In this document: piece by piece, positions 6,229 to 16,537 of the stretch
Layout: every line of letters begins with the position of its first letter
Position numbering within the stretch: the stretch's first letter is position 1
From: an uncultured Lachnospiraceae bacterium
GTDB lineage: Bacteria > Bacillota > Clostridia > Lachnospirales > Lachnospiraceae
Direction: 5' to 3'
NCBI GenBank assembly: GCA_910577835.1
Contig: CAJTOU010000009.1
Coordinates: forward strand, 16,321 to 80,320
Length of the DNA: 64,000 nt
Program-made: the position numbers and the translations under genes
The notes under the pieces: model-generated
Told to the model about the DNA's origin: nothing
The model's input: only the letters and a program-made list of their open reading frames with translations
The model's database searches: none

Positions 6229-8883
6229 TTAAATATCATATTTAGCTGCAAGCTGAGCAGGGGGAAGCTTTAGCATTTTACGAATCGGAAGAATTCCGAT
6301 CAATATATTAAATAAATAAATCAACAGTATCGTAGCCAAAAGCAGATACCACGGATAATAAAACTCATATCCTGCTGCCGGCACCTGCGCAATCACATAG
6401 GATATAAATACAGTCAACAGCGCGCCTACCAGAGAAGTCTTTGTTGTAATCAGAAAATTCTCATAAGCAAACATTCCTATAATACTGTATTTTGATATTC
6501 CAAGCATACGATATACTCCCAAATCCTGCATTCTTGAAACAGCGTTTGCCTTCATCATAAAATACAGAATCATCATTGTAATCACGCCGATTGTCACCAG
6601 CATAAGAACTCTGGCTCCGATTTTCTGTCGTCTTTCCATATTGTAACTGTTTAATGTATCCTGATACTCATTCACAATACTTACTGTCAGCTTCTGTAAG
6701 GTTTCCTCCGGTATTGCGCTTCTGATTGTTTTGATTGCGCTGCTGACATCATCCCCCTCAATATATATATAACATTGTTTGTATCTGTCTATAATCGTCT
6801 TTGCCATAAACTGACAGGAATCATCAGAAATAATATAATCAACTCCATATCTTTCCGGAAAACAGCCCGTCGTTACATAGCGCATCCTCTCCGTCAGAAA
6901 ATCTTCATAGGAATATTCTTTATAAGCTCCTGCATATTCCGGTTGGTTATCTCTTTTTCCTATGTACTCTTCATAAGTCATTCCAAGTCTTGCAACTTCA
7001 TCTTGATATTCTTTTGTTAGTTCCGCAATCAGTTCCTCGTCTCTTCTCGACGGTCTCTCTTTTTCCGCTCTGTCCATTCTGTTATAAAGTACTTCCAGCG
7101 ACTGATATGTCTCAACCATATATTTGCGGTATTGTGACTGCAAAACATCCCTCGGTACAAGAACCTTTATCTTTCCATCTTCTGTTATTCCAAGATTTTC
7201 GCCCTCATAATCATCATATTTTTCTCTGGCTTCCGATTCCGTAATAAAATTAATATAAGTGCTGGTCATCAGCACCATGACATCTCTGTCTACATAAATA
7301 GTCGGTTCACTGGTATCTGAAATGCCTGCAATCGTAAATTCCATATTCTTATTATTAACAATTCTGCTGCCTAAAGTCTGCTGAATATTCGTCATAACAT
7401 TTCTCATACCCGGAGTACTCTGCATAAAATTCTCAAGCACCCATCTGTCTACTACAATCTCATCTCTGTTTTCTGGCATTTTTCCATAAATCAAATCATT
7501 CTCTGTAATTTTATCAAGTGGTACAAGTGAAAAATTTTCAAGCTGATATTTCGACGACTCAAGCTGCTGATATCCTCTATATTGATAATCAAAAGTAATA
7601 ATCGGAACAATATTTACATCCATTTGATTCTTTTGAAAGTTTTCCGTCATTGCGGCAAAGCTGTCCATAAACTCACTGTCCGTAATCATTGTATTTTTTT
7701 CCGCTGTTACCTTATAATAATGCGAATCCACTTTTGAAACTGCCTGCTCATCTATTTGCAGTACTGAGAGCATATCCTGCACAACTACAATGATAAGAAC
7801 TGCCATAACAAGGAGAGTAAGCGCAAGAAATACCTGCTTTTTTCCCATAGATTTAAGATTGGTTCTTGCTATTTCCATAATTTCTGTTGTGCCTATCTTC
7901 GGCTTTTTAGCCCCCTCAATATGTTCAAGTGAGTAATCTGTTTCCTCTGCTTCCTGAATATCTATCACCGGTTTTTTGGAATCCACCATTTTCTTTTCAT
8001 CCGACCTGCTTAAAAATACAAGATTTTTACTGTCGTCACTGTAAATATAAATTTTTCCATATTCATAAATAACCTTCAGTTTTGTTGGCGGTACTTTTTC
8101 ATTTGCATATACTTGTAATGTCACAGTTTCATCGGCTGTCTCCTCTTTTTCATATTCCTGAAGATAAATATTTGTATCTTCCACATACTCATAGGAAGCA
8201 TCCTTGTTTTTATCCACCTGTTTTTCAATTTTTCCATCTGTAATCCACAGGATTTTATCGGCAAAAAAGTCTGCAATGGATTTTTCATGTGTTATCACTA
8301 CCACAAGACATGTTTTGGAAATTTTTTTCAATATGCCCATAATGCGCATGGTATTTTTTTCATCCAGATTTCCTGTCGGCTCATCAGCAAAAATTACCTT
8401 TGGAGCCTTTGCCAGAGCTCTTGCGATAGCGATTCTCTGCTGCTGTCCGCCGCTTAGCTGTGAAATCAGCCTCTTTTTATACTTCCACATATCCACAGCG
8501 CGAAGCACATAATCAATTCTCTCGGTCTTTTCCTCATCGGAAATATCATAAAGACTCAGAGCCAGCATAAGATTATATTCTACTGTCCGTTCCTGAAGCA
8601 AATAATAATTCTGAAAAATATAGCCGAATTTTTCATCCCTTACGCGCTCCTGCTTTCTCTCTCCATATCTTTTTATTGTTACTCCATCTATTTCCATCTC
8701 TCCATCATAAAAATCATCAAGACCGCTTATGGTATTCATCAGAGTTGTCTTGCCAGAGCCACTTTCTCCCAGAATACAGATAAGCCCTGTATCCTCCAGA
8801 GTTATGGTGGTATTGTTAATTACATGTATTTCGTTTGTTTTCCCCTTATAATAATATTTATTAAGATTTCTGATATGAATCAT
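6229..8883 (-). CDS. ABC exporter, ATPase-FtsX fusion (pair 1, subunit A)
   Basis: An N-terminal LolD/MacB-type ATPase (residues 1-230: Walker A GESGSGKT at 39-46, signature LSGGQQQR, Walker B VIFADEPTGNLD, H-loop VITHE) is fused to an FtsX-type permease. The permease has one membrane helix near residue 355-375, an extracytoplasmic domain of about 370 residues and three C-terminal helices. This is the MacB architecture. The ATG at 8881-8883 is preferred over a GTG six codons upstream because AAGGGAGG precedes it by 7 bases. It follows subunit B directly, whose stop overlaps this ribosome site. It is a close paralogue of the gene at 11282. The substrate is unknown; peptide or lipid export or resistance is likely for the family. 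Confidence 0.88.
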   Translation of the reverse strand: MIHIRNLNKYYYKGKTNEIHVINNTTITLEDTGLICILGESGSGKTTLMNTISGLDDFYDGEMEIDGVTIKRYGERKQERVRDEKFGYIFQNYYLLQERTVEYNLMLALSLYDISDEEKTERIDYVLRAVDMWKYKKRLISQLSGGQQQRIAIARALAKAPKVIFADEPTGNLDEKNTMRIMGILKKISKTCLVVVITHEKSIADFFADKILWITDGKIEKQVDKNKDASYEYVEDTNIYLQEYEKEETADETVTLQVYANEKVPPTKLKVIYEYGKIYIYSDDSKNLVFLSRSDEKKMVDSKKPVIDIQEAEETDYSLEHIEGAKKPKIGTTEIMEIARTNLKSMGKKQVFLALTLLVMAVLIIVVVQDMLSVLQIDEQAVSKVDSHYYKVTAEKNTMITDSEFMDSFAAMTENFQKNQMDVNIVPIITFDYQYRGYQQLESSKYQLENFSLVPLDKITENDLIYGKMPENRDEIVVDRWVLENFMQSTPGMRNVMTNIQQTLGSRIVNNKNMEFTIAGISDTSEPTIYVDRDVMVLMTSTYINFITESEAREKYDDYEGENLGITEDGKIKVLVPRDVLQSQYRKYMVETYQSLEVLYNRMDRAEKERPSRRDEELIAELTKEYQDEVARLGMTYEEYIGKRDNQPEYAGAYKEYSYEDFLTERMRYVTTGCFPERYGVDYIISDDSCQFMAKTIIDRYKQCYIYIEGDDVSSAIKTIRSAIPEETLQKLTVSIVNEYQDTLNSYNMERRQKIGARVLMLVTIGVITMMILYFMMKANAVSRMQDLGVYRMLGISKYSIIGMFAYENFLITTKTSLVGALLTVFISYVIAQVPAAGYEFYYPWYLLLATILLIYLFNILIGILPIRKMLKLPPAQLAAKYDI

Positions 8884-8897
8884 GCCATATCCTCCCT

Positions 8898-11225
8898 TCA
8901 CATATCTATTTTCAGCTTCTTTCCGGATGCTTTCAGCCTGCCATACAGAAGAGCAGTCATAATAATTATGATTGCCATATAAATCAGATAATCCAGTATC
9001 TCATAATATCTGACAGCAGATTTAATATAAGGAATTTCATAATACTTGGCAATATTTACAACTACTATTGTTCCAATCAGTGCTGCCATGGTATGCCATA
9101 ATACATCCCTCAGATTCATCCAGTCAATCGCCTGCCTGCTTACTCCGATTAACAGCAGAACAGAATAGTCCTTTTTTCTTCGGTTTATTGTTGCTCTGAT
9201 AAGAAAAATTCCTACAAAAAACACCATTACCAGTGCCGCTAGAGACAGAAACAAAAGAAAAGTCTGTTCGTTGGCCCTGTCTATATCATAATCCTTACTT
9301 CCTGCCCGAAATACACTGGCAGCCTCATATCCTTCTTTCTGAAGCAGCCTGATAACCCTGTCTGTATATGCATAATCTTCGATATACAATGAGGTCTGAT
9401 AAGAACTTTTATCCGGATAAATCCGGTCAAATACCTCCTCGCTGACTTCTATTACTGGCAGACTGTACTCTGTGGCCGGCTCCCGCAGATGCAATTCTAA
9501 TCCTTCTCTGTTGTCAGATGGTCCAAAAAACAAATATGCTGTCGGATAAATCATCTGACCAATATTCTGTAATGTCGAGGTCCCTTCTGTTATGTATGCA
9601 TTATCATAAAAATTCAGCGATACACGCGCTTCCAAGTCCGAAAGCTGTTCATTTACAATAAAAATCGGATTATACAGAGTTTCCTTATATGAGTCTGACA
9701 GCCTCCATTCCTCCATAGTGACAGATTCTTCCTCCATACTAAGCTGAAAATTCCACTCCTTTGTATACAGGCCATACCCCTCTCCGGCATAAATACCATA
9801 GAACGCATAATCTGTCAGTCTGTGTGTAATGGCATTCAGCATCTGCGCAAACGGCTCTGAGACATAGATTTGTCCCTCCTTTCCCATATCCGTAATACCT
9901 GTTATTGTAAATTCATACTTTATATAACTTCCTTCCCATAATCTTCTTCTGTTAAAAGCAAGCGTGATATTCTGCCCGATTAAGGACTTATCCTTTGACG
10001 AAACCACTATCTCACAATATTCGTCAGCCATATCACCAGTAATATCATTTTTTGTCATTCCCGATACAGACTTCACTGTTCTGGTATTGTCCAGAACTGA
10101 TACCTGACGCACCTCATTTAATGTATAATCCTTACCTTCCTCACTCATAAAATAAACGTCATTTATAATATCATACAAATCCACATACTCCACATATTTC
10201 AGTGAACGCAGCTTTTGTATATCCTGTGTTGTAATGGCACTGTTATCAGGTTTTTTTATGCAGATTCTTGTCATATCATTATTTACAAATGTATCATATG
10301 AATACTCTCTGGAAGGATAGTAATCCAGATTTTTTTCAAAGGTTCCATAAAACAGAAAAATAGAAGTATACAAAAACAAAAATAATATAAAAAGAACAAG
10401 CGTATTGCATGGCCTTGCATGGCGCACTTTATGTATCATTCTTTTTGCCAGAATCCGGTCCTGCTTGTTTTTTTCCTTTTTCGTTGGAGTTTCGGTGAAA
10501 TTCTTTTCCAAATCCCCCGTTTCTTTTATTTCTTCGCAGCGGGGCTTTAATCGGATATCTTCTGCCACCTCACCGTCATACAGCCTGATTTTCCTTGTTG
10601 CAAATGGCTCTGCTTCATCATAATTGTGTGTTACCATAATAACCAGCCTGTCCCTTGACAGAGACGACAAAAGCTCGATAATTTGTCTGCTGTTTTCCAC
10701 ATCAAGATTTCCGGTCGGCTCATCTGCCACAATCACCTTTGTCTCCTTTGCCAGTGCTCTTGCGATGGACAGTCTTTGCTTCTGTCCGCTTGAAAGCTGA
10801 ACAGCCTTTTTTGCCGCCTGTTTTTCTAATCCTGTTTTTTTCAGATAATAAAGCGCCCTGTCTCTGGCTTCTTTTTCTTTGATATCCGGCTGTTGCAATA
10901 AAATAGCTGCCTTTACATTTTCAATCACTGAAAAGGAATCAATCAGCCGATAATCCTGATATACAAAACCTATTTTCTCTTTCCTGTAATTTTCCCATTC
11001 TGTCTCGCCATACCATGAAGTTTCCTCTCCTTCAAAATACAGTTCCCCGTCATCATAAGCAAGTGAACCGCTGATTACATTTAAAAGAGTAGATTTGCCG
11101 CCGCCGCTCTCTCCTGTAATTACCACAAAATCCCCGATGTCAAATTCAAGATTAATTCTGTGAAGTCCCAGTGCAACTGTATCATTGCCCTTATAATATT
11201 TAGATATATCTAATAATTTTATCAT
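8898..11225 (-). CDS. ABC exporter, ATPase-FtsX fusion (pair 1, subunit B)
   Basis: This has the same MacB-like layout as its neighbours: ATPase (Walker A GESGGGKST, signature LSSGQKQR, Walker B VIVADEPTGNLD), a linker, a helix near residue 275-295, an extracytoplasmic region of about 350 residues, and three C-terminal helices. The signature is LSSGQ rather than LSGGQ, also seen in the paralogue at 13918. This suggests an asymmetric heterodimer with subunit A. The ATG at 11223-11225 is chosen because AAGGGG lies 9 bases upstream; an ATG three codons earlier abuts the site. The gap to the upstream gene is 56 bases. Confidence 0.86.
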   Translation of the reverse strand: MIKLLDISKYYKGNDTVALGLHRINLEFDIGDFVVITGESGGGKSTLLNVISGSLAYDDGELYFEGEETSWYGETEWENYRKEKIGFVYQDYRLIDSFSVIENVKAAILLQQPDIKEKEARDRALYYLKKTGLEKQAAKKAVQLSSGQKQRLSIARALAKETKVIVADEPTGNLDVENSRQIIELLSSLSRDRLVIMVTHNYDEAEPFATRKIRLYDGEVAEDIRLKPRCEEIKETGDLEKNFTETPTKKEKNKQDRILAKRMIHKVRHARPCNTLVLFILFLFLYTSIFLFYGTFEKNLDYYPSREYSYDTFVNNDMTRICIKKPDNSAITTQDIQKLRSLKYVEYVDLYDIINDVYFMSEEGKDYTLNEVRQVSVLDNTRTVKSVSGMTKNDITGDMADEYCEIVVSSKDKSLIGQNITLAFNRRRLWEGSYIKYEFTITGITDMGKEGQIYVSEPFAQMLNAITHRLTDYAFYGIYAGEGYGLYTKEWNFQLSMEEESVTMEEWRLSDSYKETLYNPIFIVNEQLSDLEARVSLNFYDNAYITEGTSTLQNIGQMIYPTAYLFFGPSDNREGLELHLREPATEYSLPVIEVSEEVFDRIYPDKSSYQTSLYIEDYAYTDRVIRLLQKEGYEAASVFRAGSKDYDIDRANEQTFLLFLSLAALVMVFFVGIFLIRATINRRKKDYSVLLLIGVSRQAIDWMNLRDVLWHTMAALIGTIVVVNIAKYYEIPYIKSAVRYYEILDYLIYMAIIIIMTALLYGRLKASGKKLKIDM

Positions 11226-11281
11226 GTAATGCATCCCCTTTATTAAATTTTTTTAACTGAACAGTCAGCCAAAAGCTGATA

Positions 11282-13921
11282 TTATATATCATACTTAGCC
11301 GCCAACTGTGCTGGCGGCAGGCGTAAAAGCCCTAATACAGGCAATATCCCCACTAATATATTTGCCGCATAGAAAAACAGAATCGTCAGTATGACTGCAT
11401 ACCATGGATAAATCATATTTACCCCCAAAGATTCTATTCTTGATATGGTAAGACTGATAAGACTGATAAACAGCACACCCGGAACTGAAGTATAACTGGT
11501 AATCATAAAGTTTTCGCAGGCAAACATTCCCACAATATTTATCTTTGATATACCAAGCATTCTGTACACTCCAAGGTCATTTACTCTGTCTACCACATTT
11601 GTCTTCATAACAAAATAAAGAATAACCATTGATATCATAAAAATTGTAAAGACAATCAGCAGTCTCCCCTGCAGTTTTTCCTGATTTTCCTCTTTATAAG
11701 CTGAAATCACCTGGTCTGCTTCATTTTCGATATGCAAAATAAGAAACTCCCTGATTTCTTCAGGTATAGCATTTACGATTTTTTCTTTCATGGTTTCTGG
11801 ATTCTCTGCATCTGCATATACATAACATGCTGTTGAATTGTTCAAAAGTGCTCTGTCATAATATGGAACTGCTTCTTCCGGAACAATATAATCTGCATCT
11901 GTTTCTATATCATAATATCCCACTACGATATAATGCACTTTTCCACTCAGAACCCCCTCATAAGAATAAGCAAGTGCGTCTTCCACAGAATCCAGCCGTT
12001 CAATATACTGCTCCGCAGTCAGACCGTACTCTTCCTCCAGTTCCTTTAATTTTTCTTTTTCCCTTTCTATTTCCTCCTGTGGATAATCCATCTGCTCTAA
12101 TTTTTCAATATTTTTACTTTGAGTATAAACTGCGCCATAAGTTTTAGATATATACTCTGTATAAGCATTTATTAAAGCACCATAACTTACCAGCACTTCC
12201 ACTTTTCCATCCTCTGTAATTCCAAGATTTCTTCTTTTATAGTCCGAATACTGCTTTTCAGCCTCTTCTTCTGTAATAAATCTAAAATTCTCCCTGTACA
12301 GCTTTAAAATCAATTCCGGCTGAACATAGATATCCGGCTGTCCCGAATCACTGATACCGACAATTGTCAAATCAATCCCCTGCTTTGTAGTCAGTGTATT
12401 TCCAATCATTTGCTGCATATCTGTAATCACGTTTGATATCATCGCCGAGCTTTTCAAAAACTGCTCAATCATTAGTCTATCCAGCACTACTTCTGTCGTT
12501 TCCTCCGGCATTTCTCCATAGAGCAGCTTATCTTTCCCTATCTTCTCCACAGACACAAAACAATAATCCTTTATTTCAAAAACAGAGTTTTCCATCTGTA
12601 CAATTCCCTTATATGGATACTGAAGCGTTGTATTAGGTATTCCATAAACCTCAAACCCCTCTTCTAACAGTGCCTCTATCATCTGTCCAAAATTTTCCTG
12701 ATATACATCAAGCGATATATCTGAATCTTTCAGTTTTGGTGATGACAATTTGTAATAATGTGTATCCTTTGAAATAATACTGCTCGTATCCAGCATAACC
12801 ACGGACAGAATTTCCTGTACCGACAAAACAACCATAATAGACATAATAAACAGCGTCACAGCAAGAAATATCTGCTTCACTCCAAGATTTTTTCGATTTT
12901 TTCCCGCTATCTCCACAATTTCGCTAAACTTCATTTTCTGTCTTTTCACAGCTTCTACGGTTTCCAGCTCAAAGGCAATATTATTTGCATCCTTTTCCTC
13001 CAATATCGGTCTTTTTGAATCAATGACCTTTTTTTCATTGTTGTCAGTAAGAAACTCCACATTTGTACCTTCTCCTGCGCTGAGATAAAGCTTTCCATTC
13101 TCATAAACAATCTGTATGGCAAGTTTCTGATTTTCCATATCTCCATAAATTTCCAGCGCTACATCTTTGCTTTGTATTTCTTTTTTCTGGAATTCCTGAA
13201 GATAAAGATTGCTGTCGTCTACATACTGATAAACACTGCTGCTTTCCCTGTCTTCCTCTCTCTCAATCTGTCCGTCAGTAATCCAGAGAATTTTATCCGC
13301 AAAAAATTCCGCGATTGTCTTTTCATGCGTTACAATTACTACAAGACATTCTTTTGATATTTTCTTTAAAATCCCCATAATATTCATGGTATTGGCTTCA
13401 TCAAGATTTCCCGTAGGCTCGTCTGCAAAAATTACCTTCGGTGATTTTACAAGCGCTCTCGCAATCGCCACTCTCTGCTGCTGTCCTCCGCTTAACTGCG
13501 ATACCAGCCTTTTTTTGTACCGCAGCATATTGACAGCCTTTAGTACATAATCAATTCTGCTTTCTTTTTCCTCATCGGAAATATTATACATGGATAGCGC
13601 CAGCATAATGTTGTACTCTACGGTCCTGTCCATCAAAAGATAATAATTTTGAAAAATATATCCAAACTTTTCATTTCTTACCTTCTCTTGAACCTTACTG
13701 CCGAATTTTTTTATCTGTACATTGTCTACCTCGATTACTCCGCCTGAAAAACTGTCAAGACCACTGATTACATTCATAAGAGTAGTTTTGCCTGAACCAC
13801 TTTCCCCCAGAATACACAGCAGTCCACTGTCCGGAAGCGTAATTGTTGTCTGATTAATCACATGCAGTTCATTTGATTTTCCCTTATTATAGTACTTATT
13901 TAAACTCTCTATTCTAATCAT
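11282..13921 (-). CDS. ABC exporter, ATPase-FtsX fusion (pair 2, subunit A)
   Basis: This 879-residue paralogue of the gene at 6229 shares the start MIRIESLNKYYNKGKSNELH, Walker A GESGSGKT, signature LSGGQQQR, VIFADEPTGNLD and a C-terminus ending LPPAQLAAKYDI, identical to that gene's end. One helix near residue 355, an extracytoplasmic domain and three C-terminal helices follow the ATPase. Its ATG overlaps the TGA of the upstream subunit B gene (ATGA), with GGGAGGG as ribosome site, so translation of the pair is coupled. The two A genes differ most in their extracytoplasmic domains, pointing to different substrates after duplication. Confidence 0.88.
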   Translation of the reverse strand: MIRIESLNKYYNKGKSNELHVINQTTITLPDSGLLCILGESGSGKTTLMNVISGLDSFSGGVIEVDNVQIKKFGSKVQEKVRNEKFGYIFQNYYLLMDRTVEYNIMLALSMYNISDEEKESRIDYVLKAVNMLRYKKRLVSQLSGGQQQRVAIARALVKSPKVIFADEPTGNLDEANTMNIMGILKKISKECLVVIVTHEKTIAEFFADKILWITDGQIEREEDRESSSVYQYVDDSNLYLQEFQKKEIQSKDVALEIYGDMENQKLAIQIVYENGKLYLSAGEGTNVEFLTDNNEKKVIDSKRPILEEKDANNIAFELETVEAVKRQKMKFSEIVEIAGKNRKNLGVKQIFLAVTLFIMSIMVVLSVQEILSVVMLDTSSIISKDTHYYKLSSPKLKDSDISLDVYQENFGQMIEALLEEGFEVYGIPNTTLQYPYKGIVQMENSVFEIKDYCFVSVEKIGKDKLLYGEMPEETTEVVLDRLMIEQFLKSSAMISNVITDMQQMIGNTLTTKQGIDLTIVGISDSGQPDIYVQPELILKLYRENFRFITEEEAEKQYSDYKRRNLGITEDGKVEVLVSYGALINAYTEYISKTYGAVYTQSKNIEKLEQMDYPQEEIEREKEKLKELEEEYGLTAEQYIERLDSVEDALAYSYEGVLSGKVHYIVVGYYDIETDADYIVPEEAVPYYDRALLNNSTACYVYADAENPETMKEKIVNAIPEEIREFLILHIENEADQVISAYKEENQEKLQGRLLIVFTIFMISMVILYFVMKTNVVDRVNDLGVYRMLGISKINIVGMFACENFMITSYTSVPGVLFISLISLTISRIESLGVNMIYPWYAVILTILFFYAANILVGILPVLGLLRLPPAQLAAKYDI

Positions 13922-16236
13922 CTTTTCCCTCCCAAAAACTTATTCAAATACTTGTTAAACAAAAGCACTGTGATAACTGACATACAGAGCGCCAGTGCCG
14001 CAACAAATATATAATCTCCCACTGTATAATATTTCACAAGACTCGAAACCGCTCTGATTTTGTATTTTCCTGCCGCTGCAAAAATAATTATCAACAGCGC
14101 TGTGATTGCCATACTATCCGCTATCCGCTCATAATAATTCATCCTGTTAATCGTTTTCTGCTGTAATCCAAGCATTTTCAAAATCACAAAATCCCTGCGT
14201 TTCAGACGCATTATCACATAAATAACCAATATGGACAATACAAATATTGCCACTACGGAAGCTGCCGACATCATCATAGAAGATATTCTTTCCTGTACCA
14301 GCTCTGAATCATATTCTCCTGCGCTGATACGGTAAACGCTGACAGCTTCATACCCCCTTTTATTAATCGCTTTTATCACTCTGTCTGTATAAGCATAATC
14401 ATCCATATATACTGAAACCTGTGTAATATCTGTTGAACCATAAATCTGCTCCAAAAATTCGTGGCTGACTTCTGCTACATTGATGCTTCCACTGTGCGCA
14501 TCACTCACAACTTCCATATCATAAGAAATTTCATTTTGAGCATCTGTCACATTTTTGATTTTACCAGAAGAATATAAATTTTCATATACTGTCTGCTCCA
14601 CAGCCTCATAACCCTCTGACCTTATATTCATGGTAATCGCCGAAGATAGACGAATCTGATTTTTGGCAAGGCCTTCCCCTTCCACAAGAATCACTCTGTT
14701 TTTTCTGTTAAGAAGCGTTACAAGGTCCTCCTGATTCGGGTCATCATATACGATTTTCTTTTCTATATTGTAATTTACATCTATTTTGGTTTTTCCATAA
14801 TTCACGTTCATGCTTTTCAGCAGTTCTTCCGAAAAACAGGGCTTTTCCAACTCTTCATCAATAATCCCCGTAATGGTAAAGCTTCCTCCAAGCCAGACGG
14901 CATCCGACCACTTTTTTGATTTAAAATAAATATCTACGCTTTGGCCAATCAGGCTCTCATCGTGTGACGCCAGCGCCACTTCATATTTACCCTGCGGCAA
15001 TGCTCCCGCTGTCAGTTCATTTTTTCTGATTGAGACCGCAGATATAATAAAATCACTGTAATCCTTTACATCTACTGTCATGCTTTTTACATTGGAAGAT
15101 TCGGATTTTCTATACTCAATTACATAATCCTCATCTTTTTCATACAGACAGCTTATTTCATTTGCATAATCATATTTATCCACATAGCTGACATACCGCA
15201 GGCTATTCAGCGCTTCAATATCCTTGTCTGAAAAAATACTGCCATCGGATTTTCTTACTATCAGTCTTTTATTACTGACATTACAAAATACCTCATCTGA
15301 TACCTCCTTGGTAACAGTATCATCCAAGCTGCTGAGAAAATATCCATACATTACAAAAAAGGAGGCAATCACAGCTGTTAAAATTGTAAAGATAAAAAAA
15401 GTTCTGTGAGGCTGTGCCTTCTGATTCATTTTCACAAATCTTACAGCTTTTCCAAAAGATGCATCCTGCTTTGTCTTTTCTATCTCTAATTTTTCCTGCG
15501 GTTCCTCCCGTATCCCTTTAAATATGCCATTTTCATAAAGCTCCGGTTTTAATTTAATATCCTCTGCAATCTCCCCGTCAAATAGTCTGATTTTTCTGCT
15601 TGCATACTCCTGAACCTGCTCGAAATTATGTGTAACCACAATCACAAGCCGCTCCTTTGACAGCTCATAGAGCATTTTCATAACCGCTGCGCCGTTTTCT
15701 ACATCCAGATTTCCGGTAGGCTCATCGGCTATAATAATGTCTGTATCCTTTGCCAGCGCGCGGGCAATCCCCAATCTCTGCTTCTGTCCACTGGAAAGAT
15801 GTACTGCCTTATGCTTTGCCCTTTTTTTCAGTCCCACCTTGTCCAAAATCTCCAAGGCTTTCTTTCTGCGTTCTTTTCTAACTTTTTTGTTTTCCTCCTT
15901 GTCGCAAATCATCATCACCGCTTCCACATTTTCCAGTGCGGTATAGCTGTCTATCAGATTGTATGCCTGATAGATAAAGCTGATATTTTCCCTGCGGTAA
16001 TTCTCCCAATCCCTGCTGTCATAATAAGAAGTTTCCATATTTTGAAAATACATCTCCCCATCTTCGTATGTATCCATTCCACTTATGACATTTAAAAGAG
16101 TAGACTTCCCGCCGCCACTCTTTCCTGTAATAGCAACAAATTCACCTTTTCTAAATTCCAGATTGATATTCCTCAAGGCCATAACAATACTGGAGTCGCT
16201 TGTATAATACTTTGCGACGTCCTTCAATTTAATCAT
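13918..16236 (-). CDS. ABC exporter, ATPase-FtsX fusion (pair 2, subunit B)
   Basis: This 772-residue paralogue of the gene at 8898 is the first gene of the four-gene transporter run. It has Walker A GKSGGGKST, signature LSSGQKQR, Walker B IIIADEPTGNLD, then a helix near residue 280-300, a large extracytoplasmic part and three C-terminal helices. The segment YAYTDRVIKAINKRGYEAVSVYR matches the corresponding YAYTDRVIRLLQKEGYEAAS stretch of the other B subunit. A GAGG site precedes the ATG. A candidate promoter lies about 90 bases upstream. No sensor kinase or regulator gene is adjacent, unlike Bce-type peptide-resistance modules. Confidence 0.87.
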   Translation of the reverse strand: MIKLKDVAKYYTSDSSIVMALRNINLEFRKGEFVAITGKSGGGKSTLLNVISGMDTYEDGEMYFQNMETSYYDSRDWENYRRENISFIYQAYNLIDSYTALENVEAVMMICDKEENKKVRKERRKKALEILDKVGLKKRAKHKAVHLSSGQKQRLGIARALAKDTDIIIADEPTGNLDVENGAAVMKMLYELSKERLVIVVTHNFEQVQEYASRKIRLFDGEIAEDIKLKPELYENGIFKGIREEPQEKLEIEKTKQDASFGKAVRFVKMNQKAQPHRTFFIFTILTAVIASFFVMYGYFLSSLDDTVTKEVSDEVFCNVSNKRLIVRKSDGSIFSDKDIEALNSLRYVSYVDKYDYANEISCLYEKDEDYVIEYRKSESSNVKSMTVDVKDYSDFIISAVSIRKNELTAGALPQGKYEVALASHDESLIGQSVDIYFKSKKWSDAVWLGGSFTITGIIDEELEKPCFSEELLKSMNVNYGKTKIDVNYNIEKKIVYDDPNQEDLVTLLNRKNRVILVEGEGLAKNQIRLSSAITMNIRSEGYEAVEQTVYENLYSSGKIKNVTDAQNEISYDMEVVSDAHSGSINVAEVSHEFLEQIYGSTDITQVSVYMDDYAYTDRVIKAINKRGYEAVSVYRISAGEYDSELVQERISSMMMSAASVVAIFVLSILVIYVIMRLKRRDFVILKMLGLQQKTINRMNYYERIADSMAITALLIIIFAAAGKYKIRAVSSLVKYYTVGDYIFVAALALCMSVITVLLFNKYLNKFLGGKR

Positions 16237-16323
16237 TTATAATCACCCTCATTCCTCTCCTGACAATTGCCAGACTTTTATTTTTAGTTATATTTCATAA
16301 ATTTAATACTAAATTTATACTTT

Positions 16324-16352
16324 ATTTTAGCATTTTCAACAGTATTTTACAA
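16324..16352 (-). promoter_or_regulatory. Candidate promoter of the ABC gene run
   Basis: On the minus strand TTGTAA (16347-16352) and TAAAAT (16324-16329) are 17 bases apart. The surrounding 300 bases between thiC and the ABC gene (16237-16537) are strongly AT-rich and hold no gene. They also contain a weak CAAAAGAC/GTCTTTTG inverted repeat with a long loop near 16430-16471. High AT content makes chance matches likely. Confidence 0.35.
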
Positions 16353-16537
16353 GTATTTTTTATGATTTTTTTATAAAATACCCAAAATCAAATTATAGAG
16401 AAATTTGTAAAAAGCAACAGGAAAGAACTGTCTTTTGCTCTGATTCTTTTATAAAATAGATTCAAAAGACAATGCTTCCCTGCTTCAAATTATACAAAAT
16501 TTATATGTTTTTTCTCTGATATATTTCCATGAAATTT

